A stretch of DNA of 64,000 nt from Locusta migratoria (lineage: Eukaryota > Arthropoda > Insecta > Orthoptera > Acrididae): assembly GCA_026315105.1 (NCBI GenBank), contig CM048744.1, positions 350,137,668-350,201,667 of the forward strand. The letters are read 5' to 3'. Of the stretch, positions 10,684-22,392 are shown in pieces. Below the pieces are notes generated by a model. That model did no database searches, had not been told where the DNA came from, and saw only the letters and a list, made by a program, of their open reading frames with translations. Numbering within the stretch: position 1 is the first letter of the stretch; each line of letters starts with the position of its first letter. The position numbers were made by a program, and so were the translations under genes.

Positions 10684-11930
10684 TCATTTCATAGGATGAT
10701 GGCAGATAATCAACGCCCTGACACAGGATGTGATGAAGTTGTTCCATCTGGGGTGGTATTGGGTCACAAGGAGGACACTCCATTGTGACTGGTTACTGGG
10801 GATGGGGGAAGGAATGGTGGTGTGTGGGGACATGGCACGGGAAATCTGTTTGCAGACTAGGTCAGTAGGGTAATGTTTGTCTGTGAAGGCCTCTGTGAGG
10901 CCTTTGGCATAATGTGTAAGTGACTTATCATCACTGTAAATTCGCCGTCCACTGGTGGCTAGGCTGTATGGAGGGGGGGGGGATTTTTTGATGTGGAATG
11001 GATGGCAGTTTTCAAAGTGCAGGTACTGTTGGTAATTAGTATGTTTAATATGGACGGAGGTGTGGATGGAGCCTTCAGTGAGGTGGAGGTTAACATCCAG
11101 AAGTGTAACTTGCCGGGTTGAGAAAGACCAAAGTGACACTAATGGGGCAGAAGTAATTGAGGTTGTGAAGGAATGAGTATAGGGTGTCCAAAACATGAAA
11201 ATATCATCAATGAACCTGAACCAGATTAGGGGTTTGCGGTTTTGGGAAGCTAGTAAGGTTTCCTCAAGATGGCCCATAAAGAGGTAGGCATAGGAAGGTG
11301 CCATGCGGGTGCCCATGGCTGTGTCGTGGATTTGATTGTATACTTTTCTTTCAAAGGAAAAGTAATTGTTTGTTAGGATGTGATGTAATTGGTAATGGTT
11401 ATAAGGAATGAGGTATTGTGTTTGGAGTCTGAAGGACGTTGAGATGGGTAGTGTTTGAGAGCAGCAAGACCATGGGCATGTGGGATATTGGTGTACAGCG
11501 AAGTTGTATCAACAGTGACAAGGATCCAGGAGGTAAAGAGATGGGGATGGTGGAGAGTCTGTAAAGGAAGTGGTTATCTTGGATGTAGAAGGCTAGGTTT
11601 CGAACAATTGGTTGGAGGTGCTGGTCAACAAGGGCCAAAGTTCTTTCTGTGGGAGCACAGTAACCAGTCACAATTGGGCGTCATGTAAAATGTATATGTG
11701 TGGGGTGTTGTTGAGGTAAGGAGGGAGATGGATTGGGGAGGGGTGAGGTTCTGGATAGGGCCATAAGATTTTAGATTTAAAATGTAAAATGTAGGTGTGT
11801 GGGGTGTTGTTGAGGTAAGGAGGGAGATGGATTTTGGGGGGGGGGGGGGGAGGTTCTGGAAAGGGCCATAAGATTTTAGCATGGACTGTAGGTCATTTTG
11901 GACTTTTGGGATGGGGTCGTCCTGGCACAA
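10684..11930 (-). pseudogene. Penelope-like reverse transcriptase, broken
   Basis: In minus-strand order: APTERTLALVDQHLQPIV (11630 downward), then in another frame VDTTSLYTNIPHAHG (motif A with the first Asp, about 11475-11515), then MGTRMAPSYAYLFMGHLEET and FRFIDDIFMFW (11316 downward; the IDD is residues 36-38 of that frame), then LLDVNLHLTEGSIHTSVHIK and TNYQQYLHF. This is the PLE RT order. At least two frameshifts and a tandem duplication upstream of motif A make it non-functional. TSLYTNIP and the TRMAPSYA block separate it from LINE and LTR RTs. Confidence 0.9.
11684..11880. repeat. tandem duplication of about 100 bp in the PLE
   Basis: Two units (11684-11783 and 11784-11880) share GTAAAATGT, GTGTGGGGTGTTGTTGAGGT and GGGCCATAAGATTTTAG. 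The second unit has a 16-base G-run at 11836-11851 where the first has TTGGGGAGGGG. On the minus strand both read KSYGPxQNLxPP...SISLLTSTTPHT, so the duplication arose inside the RT coding region. Confidence 0.85.
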
Positions 11931-12389
11931 CTTGTAGGTGGATAATCAGACAATTGAAACCTGGTGGAACCCCTGTCTGCAGGGAGGATGATTAGATTGG
12001 GATCTATTTTGAGGTTGTGTAATGCTGCCCTTTCTTCTGCCAAAAGGTTGGTGTTCTCAGGAAGGGACTAGGGGAATGATGGTGATGCCAAGTTGAATGT
12101 GAGGAATTCCTGGAATGTCGCCAGAGGGTGGTTAGGGAGCAGTCAGGGAGGGTCATGGTTGGAATGTGGTATGAACTGAGAGGGGCAGGGTTCAATGTTG
12201 GCATTAGATTGGCTTTGATTTGAAGGATTAGACACTGAAACCTGGCAGTTTACCTATGAATTATTTCAGTGGCAAAGCAGTTTTTCTACTGTAGGGAGAA
12301 AGGTGTCTTTAACAAGTCCAACGTGGTTAAATTTGGGTGTGGGGCTGAAGGTGAGACCTTTGGATAGGACAGACACTTCTGTGGGGTTT

Positions 12390-13497
12390 CCCGTGCCCTA
12401 TCCCCACACACCACCAATCACAGGAGTGTCCTCCTTGTGACCCAATACCACCCCGGATGGTACAACTTCATCACATCCTGTGTCAGGGCTTTGATTATCT
12501 GTCGTCATACCCTGAAATGAGAAACATCCTACCCAAGATCCTTCTAACCCCTCCTAAAGTGGTGTTCCATCGTCCACCTAACCTCCACAACATCATAGTC
12601 CATCCCTAAGCCACTCCCAACCCCAACCACTTACCACAGGGATCATATCCCTGTGGAAGACCACGATGCAAATCCTGCCCAATCCACCCACCCAGCACTT
12701 CTTATTCCAGTCATCACAGGCTTATCCTATCCCATCAGAGGTCGGGCCACCTGTGAAAGCAGCCATGTGACATACCAACTCTGATGCAATCATTGCACAG
12801 CGTTTTATGGACCACCCTGTGGCACACCATGCAGCTGAACACAGTACTCTAGATTTCAATGGCTGCTTCACTACCCAACCCATCTCGATCCTCCCCTCCA
12901 CCACCAGCTCTTCTGAACTGTGAAGATGGAAGTTGTCCCTTCAACACATTCTATAGTCCCTCAACCATCCTGGCCTCAACCTAAGATAACTTCCCATCCC
13001 TGCACCCTTTGCCTAACATCTGCCCCCCTCTTCCTTCACCACCCATTATCCTACATTCATGCCTTCCTTACAACTTTGTATCACCACTTACAATAGACCT
13101 TTAATTTATTACTTTTATTTTTTACTTATTTTTATTTTATTTTTTCCTGTTTTTCCTAACTTTATTTTTTGCCTTTTTCATATCTTTATTTTTTCTTATT
13201 TTTATTTTCCGTTATTATTTTTATCATTTAATATCCGCCCACTCCCTCCTCACACTCCTCTACACCTCCCTTTTATCCTTTCCTTCACTGTGTTCATTGC
13301 CGCAATTCAAATTCCTGCCTTTCAGAGCCTTTAAAATCCATCATGCAATGCGGAAAATTCCATCCTCAACTTTTCCCAGAATCCTTCCCTCTCCACTCCC
13401 AACCTCACTCACAGTCTAGCTAGTGTCACTGGAGTGGCAGAACATGACAGTTGTGTGTCTGAGTGATTGCATGAATGTGTGTGTTTCTTTTTCTAAC
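12390..13497 (+). mobile_element. Penelope-like element, right copy (5'-truncated)
   Basis: Plus-strand copy that starts in the RT C-terminal region (CCCCACACACCACC, then GTGTCCTCCTTGTGACCC) and runs through the same 3' sequence as the left copy to the CACAGTCTAGCTAGTGTC block and tail near 13497. It is head to head with the left copy at about 12390. The preserved CAGTCTAGCTAG site shows the empty state of the position where the left copy took its hAT insertion. Small frames here are not coding. Confidence 0.85.
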
Positions 13498-16400
13498 AAG
13501 TTAAAAACAACTATAAATGTTACATGGGTAATTAAATTATTGCACAACTTACACTATATTATATCACAATCAATATATCTAGTCCACAGTCCCGGGAAGT
13601 TTTTCATTGTAACACAAACTCTTCCATACTGAGAAATATCTTTCGCAATGAACATTGTCTCAAATGCTCCTAAAACGGTCTTATTCTCAAATTTACTGGA
13701 TGGAGAACACTGAAAACTTTTGCACCAGAGAACTGTACATCCTTTTGGTCTTTAGTCAGGTATTTACAATCATACTCCTAGTATCATATCCATTGTATTC
13801 ACTATTTTTTTTTATAAATATCTGTATTTTTACTGATGTAACTAGTAAGGGAAAATATGTACTCGGAAGTAGCAGTAAGAATTTTAATTTCCGTAATAAG
13901 TTTCTACATCTATATATAGAGTCTACAGCACTCATTATTCTAACAACTTGTTTATTGCCCAAGAATATTTTCTTTGCAACTGTTTGGTTTCCCCAAAAAA
14001 TAATACCTATGTAATTGGAGAATGGAACTACCACAGTATGCTGTTTTCATCATGTCTAGATTCCTGCTCTCAGAGATAACACACGGGGCGGGGGATTGAT
14101 GAGCTGAGTTAGTTTGAAAGTTTGATATGTAATGAGACCAGTTTACCCTGGAGTCAATTATAACACCTAAAAACTTCGTTGTTTCAGTTATCTCTATTCT
14201 CTCTGTGCCACACTTTATAGTTAGATCTTCTTGGCTTTAGCAGTTGCAGTGAATTGAATATAATTAGTCTTATTAAAGTTGCAAGAGTCCACTGATGTTA
14301 AACCAATAAGAATATTATTAACAGATACTTGAAGGTTTTCACAAGTATGGCCATCAATTATGGTGTTGGTGTCATCATAAAAATAGTAAAATAGAAGTGT
14401 AACTTTGTACATTGTGGTATGTCATTTATGAAAATGAGGAACATAAAAAGACCAAGAAGGGATCCTTGGGTCACTCCACATTTGACACTTCTCCATTCTG
14501 ATGAAACCAGACCACTACAGAGCTCCTCCATAGTATGTAGGCTGCTACTGCTTTCTGCTTCTTGTCTTTCAGTTATGATTCTAACTACTTATTTGATAAA
14601 CCACTTATTCTTATTAGGTTAGCTTTCTGTAATAACATGTACTGGTTCAAAGTGTCACAGGCTTCTGACAAATCACAAAATAATCCTATTGTTATCATTT
14701 TGTTATTAATAGATTCCAGAACTTTATTTGTGAAAGCATATATTATTTGTTCAGTTCACAAGTCCTTTTGGAAACCAAACTGACTTTTGCTGAGAATATT
14801 ATATTTATCTAGATGAGATCAATTCTCATATACATAAGCTTTTCCAGCACCTTTGAAAAAGCAGTTAGAAGAGAAATTGGCCTGTAATTTGTTACTTCAA
14901 TTTTGTCACCTTTCTTGAAAATGGGTTTTACACTTTTACAATGGCATATTGGAGTCCACCAGGCACAGTTTCATATTGTACAGATGCATTGAAAATGAGC
15001 CTAAGGACACCACTTACAGAGGCACAGCTGTGTTTCAGCAATTAATTAGAGACATTATTTACTCACTGAAATCAATATGTATTCTTTCGAGAGCTGATAA
15101 TACTTTAAATTTACTATATGACTCGGAACAGTACTTTGCATATGACTCAGAACTTCAATAACATAGCCCTTGTACTTATTTGTTCCAGAAATGACAATAA
15201 GTTATTATTGAAAATATTTGCTATGTTTTCAGGATATGTACTTAAGTAGATTTCCTTCATGTTTAATTTTGACTTCTGCAGTTCTTGTTTTTCCCTATCT
15301 CCCTTCTAACAATATTCCAACTATTCTTCATTTTGGGCATAATTTTACGGCGCGATTCCACCCATCTGCTTTGACCTAGAGCTCCTTACTTTCACCTAGG
15401 GCTCTGTAATATCTAGTGCTTTACTTTCACCCATGACGTCATTCAGCATGTCGGAAAACTCGTAGCCAGCTGCAAATAATCAATATTTCAATCATTGTTT
15501 CCAATGACGGGGCTCGTTAAAATTTTACTGGTAATCGGAAGAAATATTGCATATCACAGTTGCGGCCTACTATCGGTAAATTTCGAACACGAGTGCATCG
15601 CTGTCCCTTCGTCGCTTGTAGACTCAAACAATTAAAGCGGTACCGGTACTCTTTAAGATTCCTGCCTAACTATATCCTTTAAAATTATGACATATCCGTA
15701 AAAAGTACGGTATTGATGTAACTACGTCTGTTAATCAGAATAGAAATCTACAGTCTCGCTTGTCAAAAGTACTTTGCCCCTACACAACACCACGCCGAAG
15801 CCACTGGCCAAAGCCAACGAGTGGAATCACGTCCTATAAATGACCCTCATTTTGTTATCCGAGCTTTCGATTTCTTTTTCATAATAAATTCTTTCGATTT
15901 TTATATTACCTTCTGTAGTATCTAACGGTACATTTTATAATGGCCAGTTTTTGTAGTGACCTTAGACATTCTAAATGTGAAGTAAAGTTTCCTTTCTGTT
16001 TTAGATGATAGCTTAATTCTCTTCTTTATCCAGGGTTTGTTCAGGGATGTACGGTACTAATATTGCTTCGAACAAACTTTTTGAGAATACTTCTTCAAAG
16101 ATGGCTGAGAACTCATTTATGAATACATTAAATTTAGCAGTATCCTCATCCACCCTTAAGACTGGACTCCAATCTGCAGCAGTTTTTGTTTAAAGACTAT
16201 ACAATATATTTCCAGGTGGAGCTTGTTTTCTTGGAGAATGTCCTTTCATGTGAGTGAGGAGTTGTCCACTGTGGTCTGACAGACCATTCAGGACTGGGCT
16301 GATGACGATGAAGCTACAGTACCCACTTACATCTATAAATATGTTGTCTAAAGTCTGAGAGTCATGTGTGTGGGAAAGTCAACTACTAGTATAAGATTAT

Positions 16401-16845
16401 ATGAATTCAGCAGATGTTGGAAATCTACTTTATAGTTATTCTTAGTTAACAAGCCCACATTAAAATCGCCCAGAATGATAGTTTCACCTTTTTTAGAAAA
16501 TAAATCAGATAACAATAATTTTATTTCAACCAGAAAGCCCTTAAAGTTCATTTTAGGTATCTTGTAAATTGCAACGATTTTACTTGGGAGTTATCTACTG
16601 AAACATTACATTATTGTAACAAATATAGCTAAGTATACACGACTTCTTGTTTTGCTATCCGTTGAATAGTCACTTTCTAAGTCGTATTCGTATCTAAAAG
16701 TAGTAAGTCAATGCCATTTGTGATTTGTTGTTCTATAAAGCATAAAATTTGAGCACTGTTTAAATACAATTTGTGTCTCTTATATTAAATGATCTACTTT
16801 GCAGCTAAGACCCCTAATGTTTTGATGATAGAAAAACTAGTTACA
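13498..16845 (-). pseudogene. Jockey/CR1-like LINE, degraded, endonuclease plus RT
   Basis: In minus-strand order: HQNIRGLSCKVDHL near 16800 (usual start of the endonuclease), LGDFNVGLLT near 16480 (endonuclease GDFN block), GLSDHSGQLL near 16280, NSWNIVRREIGKNKN near 15320, KPIFKKGDKIEVTNYRPISL and QFGFQ near 14770-14930 (RT fingers), FLGVIID near 14200 and YIGIIFWGNQTVAKKIF near 14000 (RT C-terminal part). Stops and frameshifts are common. A 487-bp MITE interrupts it. The 3' end abuts the PLE tail. Confidence 0.85.
15348..15834. mobile_element. TA-flanked MITE, 487 bp
   Basis: Ends CGGCGCGATTCCACCC and (reverse complement of the right end) GGACGTGATTCCACTCG share GATTCCAC and a following GCTTTG. 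Dinucleotide TA flanks both sides (15346-15347, 15835-15836). It sits inside the LINE exactly where that element's coding similarity is interrupted. TA targets and lack of coding sequence fit a non-autonomous Tc1/mariner-type element. Divergence between the TIRs suggests it is old. Confidence 0.65.
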
Positions 16846-17892
16846 CTTGTCCTTCTGAGTAGCGTTTACATGTTCTGACCATACACATAGAGGTGTGTAT
16901 ACTTCTACTTAACAGTTCTTCCTTTAGCAAAAGTGATAACAGAATTTCCATTTGGGTTGAAAAAATTTTGAGAGGTACTGCTGCTCTCATATCGTCGGTG
17001 CTCAAAGATTCGATTGCGAGACCTAAATATCAATCAGTTGACACGCAGCTATTTGTTGCTTAAACCTGAAATTCTTGTCATATCATTCAATGTTACCACA
17101 ACATCTTGCTGGTTGTAATCATCACTTTTCATGACGAACAATTCGTTACCGGTAGAGCCGAGATTCCGTTTCGTTATTTTATCGACCATTACAGTCACTT
17201 TCTCGAGTCCTCCTTCACTGACAATTAAAATATTCCTTCTTGAATCCAGGAGTATTTATACCCAGAGTTTCTAAAGGACCTTTGTTGAAATATCTGCGAC
17301 TGCAGTTCCATTTTACGTACGGTAATAACTGACAAGGCTTTCGGTCTTCAAAATCAATTCCAGTGACTAATCTTTTAATACGGTTATCTTCGCTTTCTTT
17401 AAATATAACCAGCAGACAACAGCGAATATTTATTCACTTCTGTGCTGCAAATAATGTACGGTAGGTACCTAATATGATTAGATGTATTTTGGTTCTAACT
17501 GTGAAACTAGATGGCTAAATTTAGTTTTTTATGTTACGATTTTGCAAATTCTGAATTGTACCTCTACTCGATAGAACTAAATGCCAGGTTTTTCGCTCCA
17601 AAAAGATGGAATTTGCATGCTAACCTTATTCGCCTCCAGTCGATATTCGGGCGTGTTGGCATCGTATCTTCTTATTATCACGTCGGTGGTCACTAAATAT
17701 TGCCGGTTCTGCTGTTATTAATGACTCACACTTGACATACTATTAATAACAGTTGAATGCAGCAACTGAAAGTCATGTTATATATGCACAGAAACTATAT
17801 GCAGTACAAATTTGGATTTATGAAGGCAGCAAAGATACAGTGAGTGAATGTAATTCAGTGATAATGCAATCAACTGATCTATGCAATCGTTA
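16846..17892. other. possible LINE 5' region, otherwise unassigned
   Basis: The minus strand just upstream of the endonuclease start shows ITKRNLGSTGNELFVMKSDD and YNQQDVVVTLNDMTRI (about 17060-17190), with coding-like character in broken frames. This may be the first ORF of the LINE, but I cannot assign the domain. Nothing is recognised from about 17400 to 17892. Confidence 0.4.
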
Positions 17893-17900
17893 AGGCATAG

Positions 17901-18281
17901 CAGGGTTGCCAAACGCACGATCTGGATCGTACGTCTGTTGTACGATCGTATGAAACGCCAACTACTATTAAGGTTTCATGTCTCATCGTTTTTATTGTTT
18001 TAATTCTTATGATAATTGAATTGTTGACAATGTATTATTTTTGAGCAATCTACTAGCCATTCCGACGAGCTGTGGGATTCCCCAACTGACAGTGTTGGTT
18101 GCATAGCAGCGTGAGTCAACGTATTGACTGCTGAGAGCAGTGAACTCTGAAGAAGGTGTTACATGGTGAAAAATGTAAACAAAAGATAACGATTGTGGTC
18201 CTTGTGCTGCGAAGATGAATCGAACACTGAATCGGTAAAGTAAATTTTGTGTGTGATTTGGGCTGTGTTAAAAAAAAAAAA

Positions 18282-18343
<62 letters not shown>

Positions 18344-18644
18344 TTTTTAAATTAAAAAAACTGTACAAATATTTGATGATATCTGATGCATTCCACTTTT
18401 TAAATTTCTCAAGGCAGTCAAATGATCAATATTTTATGAATTTTACTTAACTTTTGTAAATCAGAAGGATTTGAATATGATGTTCACATGGTGATCGGAA
18501 ACAGGCTATTCTGATCCCCCCCCCTCCTCCCTTTAGAACCAAAAAACTTACTATGCCCCCACGAATGTACAATCCTCTGACGAAATGTACGATAATTTCG
18601 ATGCCATTATGCGATCCAGTAACGCTGAATGATTGACAACGCTG
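17901..18644. mobile_element. hAT-type MITE, 744 bp
   Basis: The left end CAGGGTTGCCAAACG and the right end (reverse complement CAGCGTTGTCAATC) are imperfect TIRs. Both then continue to a shared TGGATCG block. A perfect 8-bp duplication, AGGCATAG, flanks the element at 17893-17900 and 18645-18652. No transposase frame is present. The interior contains an A-rich and (TA)n tract at about 18271-18339. Confidence 0.9.
18290..18339. repeat. (TA)n microsatellite
   Basis: About 25 uninterrupted AT units following an A-rich stretch. It lies inside the 744-bp hAT MITE. Tyr/Ile-repeat peptides read through it on both strands are artefacts. Confidence 0.95.
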
Positions 18645-18652
18645 AGGCATAG

Positions 18653-19139
18653 TGACTTTTTATACCCTCCTGATAGTAGTGCATTGCAAATCACGTTGTT
18701 TGAGACCAAGCGCTGCTTATATTGATTTCGTACGAAGAACGATAAGGAAATTGATTTCCGCAATACTAGAGATAGGCATTAAAGCGATCGACGTAGGCAA
18801 GAAAAGAAATCGTCACTGCGACTGCCACTCCCCTTCACCCGCGTCTTAATTTTATTAGCAGCGAACCCAATTAATATAGGGTGGATAGTGACTCAAAAAC
18901 GGAAAAAACGCACGAAAGTCGAGTGTCAAGTGTAGGGTAGCCAACTTAATGGATTTTCCGCCAGTTCTAGCAGATCAGGATCATTTATAACGGAAATTGT
19001 GTTCTTTCTTATTCAAAATCCGTTTTCAGTTGCACGTTCATTGTAAAATTCAATTAAATTTTTGATTTTTCATAATTGCCCAGTGTCCGTTTTACAGTAA
19101 ATACAAGAATGCAGTTAATTTGTTATGTTGCAGCAGCAT
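18653..19139. other. no feature recognised
   Basis: Mixed sequence between two DNA transposons. No coding motif, TIR or TSD could be found here. Confidence 0.55.
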
Positions 19140-19142
19140 TGA

Positions 19143-20039
19143 AGGCCAATTCACACTGTTCGTCACGTCACGGCACCGTCGCGTCAAGTTGTATTCACAC
19201 TGTCCGTCAGTGTCCGTCACGTCAATTCGCCGATCTCAATACGCGATATTGAAAGTGAGGTTATGAGTAGCGATCTGTTATATAGAAAGTCATAGTTTAA
19301 TACTAGAATTGAAGGAACAACAACGCTAAATGTTATTTACAGCCAAATAAAACTTTACAGTGTATCTTTTTGGCCAACTTACTGGGAACTGAAACAACAT
19401 TTCAAAACATCGGCATCTATTTTCAAGCGAAAAAATAAACATATGAATACATCAAACAACACTTATAAGAGCGTAAATAGCGCCTGTTTACTTTATCCAT
19501 TACAATTTGCCCGTTGACATTGTTAATACCGTCGTAAACAACTGAATTTTTGTCTTTCGTTAGAACTGACTTTTTCATTTAAAATGTTATTTAATGAGAA
19601 ATGCGTAATCAAATTACAATCTTATTCTAATAAACAGTCTGCTTCAGTCTTTTCTGTTACAATGTTAAGTAACATTAACCATTTTTTGGTTTCAGATATC
19701 CGACCTCGATTTTAGGGGGACACTCAATTGACAAAAGCATTTAAGTCGTCATGAAACATTTGAGATTTAGTCCTAAAACGAAGTATAACAACAAAATAAA
19801 GGCGAATATTTGCATATAAACAGTGCAATCGTCGACTGCAACATTTAATTCGCGTGTCGAATAAAGGTTAACTACGGATGTTAGCAGACGACCGATCCGT
19901 CAAAACATTCTTCGCGAGGAAGCTTGACGTGACGTACGGTCCGTGACGGATAGTGTGAACGCCGCCATTAGAAATACATTGCGGAATGTTCTGACGGACG
20001 GTGATGTGACGTGACGTGACGGACAGTGTGAATTGGCCT
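19143..20039. mobile_element. TIR element, 897 bp, with doubled terminal motifs
   Basis: Left AGGCCAATTCACACTGTTCG and right (reverse complement) AGGCCAATTCACACTGTCCG begin long TIRs rich in CGTCACGTCA. A second, inner copy of the same motif pair occurs at about 19181-19223 and 19921-19966. TGA flanks both sides (19140-19142, 20040-20042), which may be a 3-bp TSD. GC-rich GGCC ends and a 3-bp TSD suggest PIF/Harbinger, but the usual TTA/TAA target is absent, so the superfamily is uncertain. No transposase is seen. Confidence 0.8.
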
Positions 20040-20338
20040 TGACAAGGGAATGAATCCGGCATGTCGAGACCTACATTGAAACTTTGTACACAGGAAGAAG
20101 ACCCGAAAGCAATGCACTGCCAAAATATTAGCTGCTGAGAGGCACTGCAAGGCTTTTTATTTTACGTTGAATACTCTTTTTTGCCGCGCCAAGAACCGCT
20201 GTGTGCTAGCCTAGCGAGTGATACAGCGAATGAAAACAAGCAACTGCGTGTCGATCAAAGACCTTGCAAAAATGTGTCGACAGTGACACTCAGCTCCGCC
20301 TAGCGGTATGATCCTGAGTGCACAGACGTCACTTTTAA

Positions 20339-20555
20339 CCCTAGCTTTGTAACATCCGTCAAAATGACGGCTACGTTCAAATTGTCAGTGAGCTGTGACG
20401 TTTTGAGGAACAATTAATGAACTAGTGTACACGGGTAGAGAGTTGGTTTGGAATTACACTCGCCGGATTGACGGGTGTTACTAACAAAAGTTCAAAATCC
20501 CCTGAAAGACGGGTGTTAGTAGCGAACGTTAAAATCTGATGTTAGTAACGTAGGG
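20339..20555. mobile_element. piggyBac-type MITE, 217 bp
   Basis: TTAA occurs on both sides (20335-20338 and 20556-20559). The element starts CCCTAGCTTTGTAACATC and ends as the reverse complement CCCTACGTTACTAACATC. CCCTA ends at TTAA sites are diagnostic of piggyBac transposons. Internal TGACGG and GACGGGTGTTA motifs repeat near both ends. There is no coding capacity. Confidence 0.85.
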
Positions 20556-20748
20556 TTAAGCCAAGTCTATGGGTTAAGCACCTAAGGCCTGGTTTACAAT
20601 GGAGCGAATAGAAGTGACTACGAACGAATGAGCTTTCGTAGAAAATTCTCTACCATTCACTCTGTTTACACTTGAAGGAACGAAAGGAAGAACGTATATT
20701 GTCTATGAACACTGAGTTGTTAGTTTGAGACCTAATAATCAGCAACCC

Positions 20749-20945
20749 GGCGGAGTGGCCGAGCGCGTTCAGGCGCTATGCTGCCATGCGCGAGGCCGTT
20801 CCCCGTCAGAGGTTCGAATTCAACCTCGGACATGGATGTTTGTGTTGTCTTTAGAATAAGTTAATTTATAAGTATTTTGTAAATTTAGGGACTGATGACC
20901 CTGCAGTTAAGTATCATAAGGTTAACAAACATTTGAACATTTTGA
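20749..20945 (+). repeat. tRNA-headed SINE, divergent copy
   Basis: The head (CGGAGTGGCCGAGCGCGTTC, then AGGTTCGAATTC as B box) and the body (GGGACTGATGACC, then GTTAAGT and AACAAACATTTGAACATTTT) match the family. The A box GTGGCCGAGCG is near 20754-20764. The copy differs from the main subfamily in the anticodon-arm region. AATAATC on both sides may be the TSD. Confidence 0.9.
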
Positions 20946-22193
20946 ATAATCGGCACAAAGAACACAATATTATCTTTTTAGAGCCACGACGAGCGCACTG
21001 TTCTTGACGAATTGTGCAAAATTGCAATGGGAACGAATAATTTAAATGTTTCAATTTGTGCCGTGGACGTCGTGAATTTTATTTACACTGAATTGTATCT
21101 CCAGAGTTTCTTAGCACTGTTACAAAATTTTGCTTCTTTGTCGGCTGCAGTTTTTCTCTCTTCTCATTACCACTGAGGCGAAATTTATAAACTGAGCAAT
21201 AAATATTACTATTGATGGGAAATTTATAAACCGAAAAATAAATATTATTATAGTTTTATCACTGTTGTCAATGATGCAAAAGCAAAAGTTAATTGTCATA
21301 GATATTAAGTGAGTTGTAAATTTGTGAGTAGTTACAGGTCGCGCACTTTTTCGTGGCCCCTCTGTGATCGGCAGAAGTCTGAGTTCTTGTGTCTACGGAA
21401 TGTTTATTCTCTCTACCAACCTTACCTCGTAACAGCATTGTACACCGTAGACCTCGTCAATGTATTGTTGATTTGTGCTTGGTATTGATTATTGTCTTCC
21501 ACTTTGTTATTTGCTAAAATAAGTCCACATACCCCGACGACATCTTTTACAAAAAGGAATGCTGTTCTTGAAAGGGTTGTGGGGAATGTTAATTCCGATT
21601 GTTATTCATTTGCGACAATACAAATAGGCGGAAAGCACTGCTATATCCGCTTAATAAGTCCCTTAAAAATATTTATATTTTGTAGATATACGTTCCAGTT
21701 TTCTATTACTCAAACATTAAAGTGATAATTTCGTGTTCCATTTGTGACGCTTTAAGCCCATACGTGTTTCTTTTAAAACCTGTAAGCTATAGGCCATGAG
21801 CTGGCAGCACTGGGAGAAAGAGGCGGGGCTTGTTCTAACAGCCAATATGCTATGAGCGGAATGCAAGCTTCAGCTCCCAACATTTTCCGCCCAGGGGCCA
21901 CGTTTCAATGCGAGATCTGTACTGTGTTCAAAAGTGCCAGAAAAGCTAACTACGAACTTCAAGCTAAAACTTGATTCGCAAATTACGATCGCATTGTGTC
22001 GTTTCCATTTACAGATGTATCTTCGTGTTTGCCTAGTTGCACATTCGCAGTTCTTACAGTGCCTCTATGATTTTAGCAATGTTCTATTTTTTATTTATTT
22101 TTTTATCAGATATTTGCAATGTATCTTAGCAGCTAAATTATGACTGTGCAGTACTTTAATAGTATTCTTCCTCTATAAAAATTGCAAGGCAAG
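20946..22193. other. unassigned; short tandem duplication
   Basis: About 1.2 kb without a recognised gene. A duplication of roughly 42 bp (AAATTTATAAACTGAGCAAT and AAATTTATAAACCGAAAAAT, both leading into AAATATTA) lies at about 21180-21260. Frames at 21492-21725 and 21934-22143 have no recognisable domain. Confidence 0.5.
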
Positions 22194-22392
22194 CCGTGCG
22201 GGAGTAGCCGAGCGGTCTGGAGCGCCATATTACGGATCAGGCGGCCTCCCGCGTCGGGTGTTCGAATCCTCCCTCGGGCATGGATGTGTGTGTTGTCCTT
22301 AGGTTAGTTTAACTTAGTTTAAGTAGTTTGTAAGCTAGGAACTAATAACCAAGCAGTTAAGTCCCATAGATTTACAGACATATGAACATTTT
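22194..22392 (+). repeat. tRNA-headed SINE (family B head)
   Basis: The head CGTGCGGGAGTAGCCGAGCG with a B box near GTTCGAATCC (22260-22270) is followed by the shared body TTGTCCTTAGGTTAG, AAGTAGTTTGTAAGCTAGG and GTTAAGTCCCATAGA. TGCAAGGCAAG and TGCTAGGCAAG on the two sides are a likely TSD with one mismatch. Confidence 0.92.

Larger units (their letters stand above)
8390..12389 (-). mobile_element. Penelope-like element (PLE), left copy
   Basis: Minus-strand PLE running from a start near 12390 down to about 8390. It contains the RT remnant (10684-11930), a long non-coding or unrecognised part, and a 3' tail that continues on the far side of an inserted hAT element (8618-9762). The region 9770-10760 is the reverse complement of 12420-13430, so the two PLE copies form a long inverted repeat. 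I did not find the GIY-YIG endonuclease block expected after RT in endonuclease-bearing PLEs. Confidence 0.85.

Noticed and set aside
18159..18450. Tyr/Ile-repeat peptides on both strands
   Set aside because: Translation of the (TA)n microsatellite.
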